From Salipaludibacillus sp. LMS25 (GTDB lineage: Bacteria > Bacillota > Bacilli > Bacillales > Salisediminibacteriaceae), in NCBI RefSeq assembly GCF_024362805.1, contig NZ_CP093299.1, positions 1,736,001 through 1,800,000 of the forward strand: a stretch of 64,000 nt of DNA, given 5' to 3'. This document shows, in pieces, positions 1-6,719 of the stretch. Under the pieces are notes generated by a model. The model was not told where the DNA came from, searched no databases, and saw only the letters and a list, made by a program, of their open reading frames with translations. The position numbers and the translations under genes are program-made. Position 1 is the stretch's first letter, and each line of letters opens with the position of its first letter.

Positions 1-396
1 GCACCGCCTTATTACCCAGCCGTCAACTCATCTCATGATGAAACGATTCAAACAGCTATTAGCGTTATTGCTCAAGCTGCCGCTGACTATGAAACAGAGT
101 TAAAACATATTCATTACTTTAACGGCATCTGCGATTTGAGCTACGTGAATTATACCGGCCACGACGATGAAATGACCGTCTACAAAAAAAACACCCCTGT
201 CTGGGGCAAAACATACGATATTCCATTCAACGACATGGCAAAATTAAAAGCACCTGTGTTAAATGTAGGGCCATTCGGCAAAGACCCACACCAACGTACC
301 GAGCGGCTTCATTGTGACAGTGCGTTCGTCCATACACCGCACATGTTAGAGCAACTTATTAAACATCTCCTTAAGAAAACGACAGTGCCGCAATAG
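1..396 (+). CDS. rocB: RocB-like M20-family peptidase, C-terminal part (5' end outside window)
   Basis: The reading frame is open from base 1 to the TAG at 394-396, giving about 131 C-terminal residues. They resemble the end of RocB, the M20-family protein of arginine utilisation in Bacillus. The segment NVGPFGKDPHQRTERLH matches the conserved RocB tail that carries a metal-ligand-region histidine. Family members are cytosolic and associated with arginine/ornithine catabolism, although the exact reaction of RocB is poorly defined. The catalytic N-terminal half lies outside the window, so integrity cannot be judged. The gene converges on the sirtuin gene with a 1-bp gap and no clear terminator between them. 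Confidence 0.8.
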   Translation, partial: APPYYPAVNSSHDETIQTAISVIAQAAADYETELKHIHYFNGICDLSYVNYTGHDDEMTVYKKNTPVWGKTYDIPFNDMAKLKAPVLNVGPFGKDPHQRTERLHCDSAFVHTPHMLEQLIKHLLKKTTVPQ

Positions 397-397
397 C

Positions 398-1123
398 CTA
401 CTTCTGAGCAATCGCATCCATGTGGACGAGTAATTCACCCGCCTTACCTTCGATCGTTAAATCAAATGTGTAGCCAGCATGCGCTTCCTTATTGATGACT
501 ACAACCCTGCCATCCGTCATCATTGGTAATTGATTGGCTGGATAAACATCAAGACTCGTCCCAATAACAAAGACTAATTGTGCTGTTTTAATCGCTTTCA
601 ATGTTCGCTGCCATGCCTCCTGTGGCAGCATTTCCCCAAATAACACTACGTTCGGCCGCAGCTTGCCGCCGCACGTGTCACAAGCTTGTCCGTGTGTAAA
701 ATCGGAAGTAGCTGCTTTTTTTCCACAACGGTGGCACGTGATCGTATGAATAGACCCATGCAGCTCCTCTACAGCGTCACTTCCTGCTTTTCGGTGCAGA
801 CCATCTACATTTTGCGTGCCAATAAGGTCAATCAACCCACGCTTTTCCCACCGTGCTAATACATGATAGCCTTCATGCGGCAACACCTCTTTCAATGCCT
901 GGATTCTCGCTGTATAAAAGGCATGAAACAACTGATAATTTTCAGTCAAAGCTTCTGTCGTTGCCACCGTCCGCGGATCAATCTGTTTCCACCAGCCCGA
1001 CTTAGAACGGAAATCAGGAATGTTCGACTCCGTTGACATTCCCGCCCCTGTGAACACAACAGTCTTTTGTGATTGCAACAACCAATCAACAGCCTTCTGA
1101 ATGTCTTGTACGTGCTTTGGCAT
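398..1123 (-). CDS. cobB: NAD-dependent protein deacylase (sirtuin, Sir2 family)
   Basis: A 241-residue sirtuin. The start is the ATG at 1123, because AGGAGG lies just upstream (about 1131-1137 on the + strand, reversed); a longer frame back to 1174 has no such site. Visible motifs are the NAD-binding GAGMSTESNIPDFRS near residue 25, TQNVDGLHRKAGS with the catalytic histidine in ELHGS, two zinc-binding pairs (CHRC and CDTC), and GTSLDVYPANQLP near the C-terminus. Sirtuins remove acyl groups from lysine side chains using NAD and release nicotinamide and O-acyl-ADP-ribose. Length is typical for bacterial class enzymes. All key residues appear intact. The target proteins cannot be inferred from context. 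Confidence 0.93.
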   Translation of the reverse strand: MPKHVQDIQKAVDWLLQSQKTVVFTGAGMSTESNIPDFRSKSGWWKQIDPRTVATTEALTENYQLFHAFYTARIQALKEVLPHEGYHVLARWEKRGLIDLIGTQNVDGLHRKAGSDAVEELHGSIHTITCHRCGKKAATSDFTHGQACDTCGGKLRPNVVLFGEMLPQEAWQRTLKAIKTAQLVFVIGTSLDVYPANQLPMMTDGRVVVINKEAHAGYTFDLTIEGKAGELLVHMDAIAQK

Positions 1124-1189
1124 GATAATCCTCCTTGCGTGATCTTGTACCCACTTATAACAAGACGAAACCACTTAAATAATGTAGAT

Positions 1190-1376
1190 TTAATCACCTC
1201 CAACTGCCAATTCTTCTAAAATATTTCCCTTTTTGTCCACATATCTAACGGTAGCTTCGTTATAGTTCTCGGCGCTATTCATGATGAAGAACCATAACTT
1301 GTATCCATAATCTTGTTCAATTAACTCTGCTTCCTCATACCCCTCCACCATTTCAACTTGAATGCGGTAATCAGGA
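1190..1376 (-). pseudogene. Truncated 3' fragment of a type-B small membrane protein
   Basis: On the minus strand the frame ending at the TAA at 1190-1192 reads about 61 residues, including YKLWFFIMNSAENY and KKGNILEELAVGGD. This resembles the C-terminus of the intact gene at 2138-2671 (LWYLISEEHAYSD, GDGNVLKEMQLGQSD). A stop lies immediately upstream and no membrane anchor or plausible start with a ribosome site is present, so I read it as a decayed duplicate. The function of the parent family is unknown. Confidence 0.6.
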
Positions 1377-1451
1377 CATTAGCGACCGTTAGCTCCCACT
1401 TTAATAGATGTCGCTCTCCTCTCTATTTTGAGCAGGGAGTTTTACAGACGG

Positions 1452-1955
1452 TTATTTGTGATAAAATTTCGGATCTTCAATTCCTAATTCATCCCCTACA
1501 TGGGTATGTATCCGCCCTTCATAGATGTATACTTCAAGGGAATAAGGCGATACATAATCCTCCTCATCATACGGGCTCGTATTTTGAAACCTAACTCTCA
1601 CGACATCTTCCATTTTCAGCTTATTTCCTTCTAATGTGTCACTCACCTCAATCCAATTTTCTTCATTAACAGCACGTTCCGGGTAGACTATCTCAGGAAA
1701 CAGATCCGCTATTAATTCCCATCTTGCAAGCATCTCTTCCGTTTTTTCTGTAGGATAATAGATTATCTCATCAGTCAGTTTAGATGGGTAACGCATATCA
1801 AGGTAAAACTCTGCCCCTAACAAGCTATTAGATTCTAATTCACTATCATTGGTCACTTGATAAACTTTCTTTCGATCCTCATTGAAACTTATTATGACGC
1901 AAACCACAATGGCGATGATAAGCATTGATATGTGATGTTTTTTCTTATAAACCAT
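1452..1955 (-). CDS. Small membrane-anchored protein, type A copy 1 (unknown function)
   Basis: A 167-residue protein starting MVYKKKHH, with one hydrophobic segment at about residues 9-24 and a long acidic extracytoplasmic part. It is a clear paralogue of the gene at 2717-3217: both begin M(V/I)YKKKH, share YLD(M/I)(R/K)YP near residue 52, RWELI near residue 79 and ENW in the middle, and even their leader DNA is alike. I recognise no domain. A strong terminator (2015-2042) separates it from the genes upstream, so it is probably transcribed from its own promoter. The neighbourhood of duplicated small genes suggests immunity-type proteins, but that is only inference. Confidence 0.7.
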   Translation of the reverse strand: MVYKKKHHISMLIIAIVVCVIISFNEDRKKVYQVTNDSELESNSLLGAEFYLDMRYPSKLTDEIIYYPTEKTEEMLARWELIADLFPEIVYPERAVNEENWIEVSDTLEGNKLKMEDVVRVRFQNTSPYDEEDYVSPYSLEVYIYEGRIHTHVGDELGIEDPKFYHK

Positions 1956-2014
1956 GCCGTATCAGCCCTTTCATCTAAAATATCCCCCCAAGCCTCATGA
2001 CTAACAAAAAAGAA

Positions 2015-2042
2015 AACGTGATGCAGTGTGCTGCATCACGTT
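2015..2042 (-). terminator. Rho-independent terminator after the type-B gene
   Basis: A perfect 12-bp stem (AACGTGATGCAG / CTGCATCACGTT) with a 4-nt loop. On the minus strand it is followed by TTTTCTTTTTT, so it should end transcripts coming from 2138-3217. Confidence 0.85.
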
Positions 2043-2137
2043 AGAAAAAATGGGCTTTGGGAGCTCAGAGGTCCACCTTTACTGATTAGTTCCAATTAAC
2101 ACTCGTTACATGGGGGCATTTAGTCTGTCTCATACCG

Positions 2138-2671
2138 TCAATCCGATTGACCTAACTGCATCTCCTTTAAGACATTCCCGTCTCCATCAAGCCACTTTAC
2201 ATTGGCATCAGAATAAGCGTGCTCTTCTGAGATGAGGTACCATAGCCCAATTGGCCCCTCTGGTGTTTCTGTTTTCCCTTCATTCTCTACAACAACTTCA
2301 ACCGCGTCTTCATCGCCCCTGTTACCAATAATAAGATGATAGTTTGCCAACTCAACACTCTGTGTAGTAGGGTATTCCCCCGTGCTGAAGCCACTTACAA
2401 ATGACCAGCCATTATTCTCTTTTTTAAACTCTGCCACTCCAAATTTCTCAGAGTTACTGAATCCCCAACGATAAAAAACAATAGCATGATCATCCATCGT
2501 CTCAAGCTCTAGAATTCGAGGAATACTATGATTTAACGCATCTAGTTGTACTTTAATTTCGTCTTCTACCTGACGTCTACTCGTCTCTTCTTCTTTTATA
2601 CTTAGTAAGTAGCCCCCAACCAATAGTACAAAAATAACAACTGATAATCCTAACTTATATTTTATTGGCAT
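2138..2671 (-). CDS. Small membrane-anchored protein, type B (unknown function)
   Basis: A 177-residue protein with an N-terminal hydrophobic segment (about residues 8-24, LSVVIFVLLVGGYLLS) and an extracytoplasmic domain ending LDGDGNVLKEMQLGQSD. No domain was recognised. Truncated relatives occur on both sides (1190-1376 and 3477-3674). Together with the type-A genes the order along the minus strand is B-fragment, A, B, A, B-fragment, which points to tandem duplication of an A-B unit. It is followed by a strong terminator. The start ATG has a purine-rich stretch (AGAGGAG-like) upstream. Confidence 0.75.
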   Translation of the reverse strand: MPIKYKLGLSVVIFVLLVGGYLLSIKEEETSRRQVEDEIKVQLDALNHSIPRILELETMDDHAIVFYRWGFSNSEKFGVAEFKKENNGWSFVSGFSTGEYPTTQSVELANYHLIIGNRGDEDAVEVVVENEGKTETPEGPIGLWYLISEEHAYSDANVKWLDGDGNVLKEMQLGQSD

Positions 2672-2716
2672 ATTAGTATCTCCTCTTAAGTTTCCTCGAG
2701 TCCCTTTATATTCGGT

Positions 2717-3217
2717 TTATCGATATTTATCAACATCTTCATCTGTAATACCAATTTCTTCTCTATATTCTTCATTTAACCAGCCTCGTGTCAAATACGT
2801 GTAAAGTGGGGAACTCATATAATCAGCTTCTATCGGGGAGAAATCCTCGTCAAGTTGTCTATCTATAGATTGGATCATACGATAAGTTCTCGTATAAAAC
2901 GAGTCCACAACCTCCCAATTTTCTTGTTCAATTGCTTCCCTAGGGTAAGGTATCTCAGGATAAACTTCAGTTATTAATTCCCATCTTTCAAAAAAATCAC
3001 GTCCGTAGTCACCCACAATATATTCGATATTACTGGCATTATCATCTGGATATTTGATATCCAAGTATAGTCGCTCCGCTGTATAGGCAGCCAATTTCAG
3101 TTCAAGCTCATTTTTCCCTTCATACGCTTTTTGTCCATATTCGTAGATATTCACAATCAGGCAAAGAATGATAGCGATGATCAGCACCCATTTTTTATGT
3201 TTCTTCTTATAAATCAC
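2717..3217 (-). CDS. Small membrane-anchored protein, type A copy 2 (unknown function)
   Basis: A 166-residue paralogue of the protein at 1452-1955. The N-terminus MIYKKKHKKWVLIIAIILC carries a single membrane segment, and the shared features are YLDIKYP, RWELI and ENW. The start is GTG at 3217, with AAAGGA about 10 nt upstream; the equivalent position in copy 1 is ATG. It lies 45 bp upstream of the type-B gene on the same strand, so the two are probably co-transcribed and end at the 2015-2042 terminator. Function is unknown. Confidence 0.75.
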   Translation of the reverse strand: MIYKKKHKKWVLIIAIILCLIVNIYEYGQKAYEGKNELELKLAAYTAERLYLDIKYPDDNASNIEYIVGDYGRDFFERWELITEVYPEIPYPREAIEQENWEVVDSFYTRTYRMIQSIDRQLDEDFSPIEADYMSSPLYTYLTRGWLNEEYREEIGITDEDVDKYR

Positions 3218-3476
3218 GTCGTATCAGTCCTTTAATCATTATGTATAATGCCTTAAAGAAAAGGCCATTTCCTTTTCAAGGATAATCACAGTCAGAGAGT
3301 ATTGCTCGCTGTCATTATAAGACAATGACTTCTATTATAAGGTAATCACAACAAAGTACGAAACCAGCGAAAGTCATGTTTTAGACAGTATAAGGGGGCT
3401 TTAAAGCTTCTCGTTGTAGGTCTTTATTCCTTCTTCACTTTTAACCGCATGGAAATTCCCCCTAAAGATAAACACG

Positions 3477-3674
3477 TTAATGTCCTATTTTAAAGTCATC
3501 GTCTACATATAGTTCATCAAACAACCCATCTTCTGTTAGAGCTAGGATGCGGGAACCAGAAAAATCTATCTCGTCGTCTGTAATGAGGTACCATATGTTT
3601 TTATCGCTTATCATGATCTCGTTTTCATCGACTGTTTCAAAATGTATCTCATCAAACGAACCTTCAATCAGTGC
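3477..3674 (-). pseudogene. Second truncated fragment of a type-B small protein
   Basis: The minus-strand frame ending at the TAA at 3477-3479 gives about 65 residues, including NIWYLITDDEIDFSG and acidic C-terminal residues ending KIGH. It resembles the LWYLISEEHAYSD region of the type-B protein at 2138-2671. A TAG lies directly upstream and there is no methionine start with a ribosome site, so it is probably a remnant. Confidence 0.5.
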
Positions 3675-3723
3675 CTAAAAAATCAACCCCGAAAGGCTTC
3701 ACCCAGCCAATCGAGGTTCGTTT

Positions 3724-3993
3724 TTACATATTAGAGTTTACTTCCTCAAACCATTCCAAAAATATATCAGACCCAACCTTATGAGGATCATTAGAATAAA
3801 CCATATCGTACCTGTAGTCTGCTTTCAAACTATTGTCAGCTGCATTATAAATTAACTTTTTCTCTGTAGGCATTTCTCTATTACATTTCTCGCACAATTT
3901 ACCCATTTTCTTAATATCTTCAAGTATTATATTCATTACACCACGTTGTCTTTCAGTAGAAGTATCATACTGAAAACTTTCATTCTTATCCAT
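3724..3993 (-). CDS. Small protein, possibly an immunity-protein fragment
   Basis: 89 residues, ending LKADYRYDMVYSNDPHKV then SDIFLEWFEEVNSNM. The KADYRYD segment followed by an acidic WFEE tail reminds me of YezG/DUF600-like immunity proteins of LXG toxin loci, but the match is from memory and weak. There is no good ribosome site before the ATG at 3993 and only 15 bp separate it from the divergent gene at 4009. It may therefore be a 5'-truncated remnant. It lies beside the duplicated small-protein array, which fits an immunity-gene graveyard. Contains one CxxC pair (CEKC). Confidence 0.4.
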   Translation of the reverse strand: MDKNESFQYDTSTERQRGVMNIILEDIKKMGKLCEKCNREMPTEKKLIYNAADNSLKADYRYDMVYSNDPHKVGSDIFLEWFEEVNSNM

Positions 3994-4008
3994 AACGTCG
4001 TTTAATTT

Positions 4009-4743
4009 ATGCTTATGAAGAAGGATATTAAGTTAGGGGTTGTAGATGACGATATAAACATTCACAAAGGTATAGAAAATATGTGTATGAGCAAAAATGA
4101 AATCTCAGTTCGAACATATTCCAGTGGGATTAGTTTGATAGAGGATTTGAGTAATGATGTAGATATAGACATACTTCTTTTAGATATCAGTATGCCTACT
4201 ATAAATGGGTTTGATATTGCCGAACACGTCAGAGTAAGCTATCCTAGCATAAAAATTATTTTTATGTCTTCTAACCCAGACTATGCATTAAAAGGATATA
4301 AATATTATCCAGAAGACTTTATTACAAAGCCAATCAATGTGTTAAGGTTGATGAGAACCATTAATAGAATTATAGAAAGAGAAAATTCAACAACTCCAAA
4401 GGTACAAAAAATTGGAGTTCGAACAGATGGAAAAATTATTCTAGTTGAAATTTCAAAAATCATCTTTATCGAAAAAAAAGGAAAGAAAAGCTTTATTCAT
4501 CTTGAGGGTAGTAAAGTCGTAGAAGCTAATGAAGGTCTATCTAAATTAGAGCTAATGTTATCAGAATACCAATTTTACCGGGCACACCAATCGTTTTTAA
4601 TCGCAACCGAGAAGATTGAAGAGATAGAAATTGATAATTTTATGCGGTCATACAATATAAAATTAGTGGGAACAAGTATGCAAGTTTCGTTAAGCAGAAA
4701 CAAATACAAGGAACTTAAGAACCTTATTAAAGATATTATTTAA
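4009..4743 (+). CDS. Orphan LytTR-family response regulator
   Basis: 244 residues. The N-terminal receiver domain (about 5-125) shows the acidic pocket VDDD, the phospho-acceptor in LLLDISMP (near residue 64) and the conserved lysine in ITKPIN. The C-terminal LytTR DNA-binding domain spans about 140-240. Such regulators (AgrA/LytR type) normally pair with a membrane histidine kinase, often in peptide quorum sensing or bacteriocin control. No kinase lies next to it; an IS256 element begins 48 bp after the stop. The first ATG at 4009 lacks an obvious ribosome site, with ATG 4015 as an alternative. The DNA is AT-richer than that of the neighbouring transposase. Confidence 0.85.
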   Translation: MLMKKDIKLGVVDDDINIHKGIENMCMSKNEISVRTYSSGISLIEDLSNDVDIDILLLDISMPTINGFDIAEHVRVSYPSIKIIFMSSNPDYALKGYKYYPEDFITKPINVLRLMRTINRIIERENSTTPKVQKIGVRTDGKIILVEISKIIFIEKKGKKSFIHLEGSKVVEANEGLSKLELMLSEYQFYRAHQSFLIATEKIEEIEIDNFMRSYNIKLVGTSMQVSLSRNKYKELKNLIKDII

Positions 4744-4893
4744 AATTTAAATAAAACCTTCATTATCTTGAAAGGTAGTGTCATTTGTTAGATGACGTAC
4801 AATAGTTTGTGTAAGAAAAATGTTTAAGCCGAAAAAAAGGTAGGGTATCCTCATTGTTAACGATGAAATCAACTGAGAGGAGATGCCCTACCT

Positions 4894-6069
4894 ATGACTA
4901 CTAGTATAGGACAAGAATCACTAGAAAATCAACTAGATCACATGGTGCGTGACTTCGTGAAAGAAAAACTAGAAGTGATCATGAAAGAAGAAATGACAAA
5001 CTTCTTTGATCACGAACACCCAGAGTTAAAAAACGCAAAGAATGGTCATGACAAGCGTCAATTGGACACGAAGTATGGTCGAATCGATTCTTTACAAGTC
5101 CCACGTGATCGTGATAATGCCTTCCAAACGGAGATGTTTCAGCCTTATGAACGCCACCAAGCATGGCTAGGCGAAACGATCATTCAAATGTATCAAAAAG
5201 GCATGAGCACGCGAGAAATCAGCCATTTCCTTGAGCGTATCTTGGGTCATACCTATTCGCCAACGACGATCAGTAACATCACCGACGTCGTGGGAGAAGA
5301 TATCGAATCATGGCAACAACGAGAGCTTCAAAAGCGTTATTCCGTCGTCTATTTAGACGGAACGTATCTCAAGCTACGACGAGATGATGTCGCCAACGAA
5401 GTCGTTTATGTCGTGGTTGGCGTGACCGAAGAAGGCTACCGAGAAATCCTTGGATTCTATGTCGGTGGGAAAGAAAGTGCGCTTGGTTGGAAGGAAATCC
5501 TCCTAGACCTCTATGAAAGAGGCGCAAAAGAAGTTCTCCTCGGGATCTTTGACGGGTTACCTGGTTTAGAAGAAGCGATGAAGGAAGTCTATCCAAAAGC
5601 GGATATCCAACGCTGCGTCGTGCATAAAGTTCGAAATGCCCTTAATGTAGCACGTAAAAAGGATCAATCGGCCATGGCGGAAGATCTTAAACCGATCTAC
5701 CAGGCAAACACGAGAGGGGAAGCTGACAAGTGCTTTCAAGCATTCAAAGAAACCTGGTCAAAGAAATACCCGAAAGTCGTTCAATCATGGGAACGAGACC
5801 TGGATGTTCTTTTGACTTTTCTTCAGTATCCGTCATCGATTCAGCCGATGATTTATACCACGAACATCATCGAACGAACGATGAAAGAGATCAAGAAGCG
5901 AACCAAGACAATGAACAGTTTACCGACAGAAAAAGCGGCAGAAAAGATAGTTTACCTTCAATCCGTTGAATACAACGAGAGATGGGCCCAGCGGAAACTA
6001 AGAGGTTTCAGCACGGCTCAGCCGGTTTTACAAGATCTATTCAAAAAGCGTTATGGAACAGAAGACTAA
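4894..6069 (+). CDS. IS256-family transposase (mutator type), intact
   Basis: 391 residues, full length for the family. The catalytic triad is visible: Asp in VYLDGTYLK (near 155), Asp in GIFDGLPG (near 220) and Glu in IIERTMKEIKKRTK (near 332). The CVVHKVRN motif after the second Asp is also typical. The start ATG follows GAGAGGAG with good spacing. The enzyme moves the element through a circular intermediate and makes 8-9-bp target duplications, in agreement with the 9-bp repeats seen. No frameshift or stop was found. Confidence 0.96.
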   Translation: MTTSIGQESLENQLDHMVRDFVKEKLEVIMKEEMTNFFDHEHPELKNAKNGHDKRQLDTKYGRIDSLQVPRDRDNAFQTEMFQPYERHQAWLGETIIQMYQKGMSTREISHFLERILGHTYSPTTISNITDVVGEDIESWQQRELQKRYSVVYLDGTYLKLRRDDVANEVVYVVVGVTEEGYREILGFYVGGKESALGWKEILLDLYERGAKEVLLGIFDGLPGLEEAMKEVYPKADIQRCVVHKVRNALNVARKKDQSAMAEDLKPIYQANTRGEADKCFQAFKETWSKKYPKVVQSWERDLDVLLTFLQYPSSIQPMIYTTNIIERTMKEIKKRTKTMNSLPTEKAAEKIVYLQSVEYNERWAQRKLRGFSTAQPVLQDLFKKRYGTED

Positions 6070-6094
6070 GAGGGGAAACTGGAAATGTCTTCAT

Positions 6095-6130
6095 TTCAGG
6101 TATGGGCCCCCGCGGGGGCCCATACCTGAA
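6095..6130. terminator. 36-nt perfect palindrome downstream of the transposase
   Basis: 6095-6130 is exactly self-complementary, with a GC-rich centre (GGGCCCCCGCGGGGGCCC). It lies 26 bp after the transposase stop, inside the IS. No long T-tract follows, so it may block transcription or translation by structure rather than act as a classical terminator. Confidence 0.6.
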
Positions 6131-6200
6131 CCTCCCCCCTTCTAGTACTGAGTGATACCCTAACTAACTTACACAAACTTATTGACACTACCATTTGTTA

Positions 6201-6719
6201 TCTTTCGTAATTAGATAATAATAGCAATAGTTAACAAAGAATAATAAAGTTTAAACCCAAACTGAAAAGTATCTTTTAAAATAATGGAAAACAGTTGTTT
6301 AGGATAATAATAGTGGTACACTTGTCTTAAATATTAAAGTTTCCCACTATAAATGCTTGTGGCTTCATCCTCTTGACTTTCTACACACGTTTCAAAATCC
6401 ACATTCCTTTCAAGTTACACGCCTCTTTTTGCAAGCTTTTATTGCCTTTTATCACCTCATATTACCCTTTATATCAGCCGCATTTATCCCAGCCATTCTA
6501 TACCCTCAATTATTTAAACTAAAAGACACATATGAAAAAGCCTAAAGAACTACTTGATAAATGATACAATGGCAGTCGGTCATCGTTTAAAGACCTAATC
6601 CAATATAGGCATATAGTCGTTTAGCTTGTCTATTTTTAGTAAAGTGATCGCCTAGGTTGTTCACATCTAAACGGACGTGCTTTATATATCATCAACTTGA
6701 CTATTTAAAGGAGAGTGTT
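6201..6719. other. Intergenic region, AT-rich
   Basis: No convincing gene. A 62-codon frame at 6357-6545 lacks a ribosome site. The segment presumably contains the promoter of the 6720 gene, but I cannot single out its elements. Confidence 0.5.

Larger units (their letters stand above)
4782..6200 (+). mobile_element. IS256-family insertion sequence with 9-bp target duplication
   Basis: CATTTGTTA at 4782-4790 is repeated exactly at 6192-6200, which sets the element at 4791-6191 (1401 bp). The inner parts of its ends are inverted copies: TAGTTTGTGTAAG near 4800 and its complement near 6165-6180. The outer bases of the left end (GATGACGTAC) differ from the right end. A sequence GGTAGTGTC, identical to the reversed right terminus, lies just outside the left duplication, so the exact left boundary is debatable. 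It carries one intact transposase gene, so it looks recently active. Confidence 0.85.

Noticed and set aside
6357..6545. 62-codon frame after the IS element
   Set aside because: No Shine-Dalgarno sequence and no recognisable content; hydrophobic composition is explained by AT-rich DNA.
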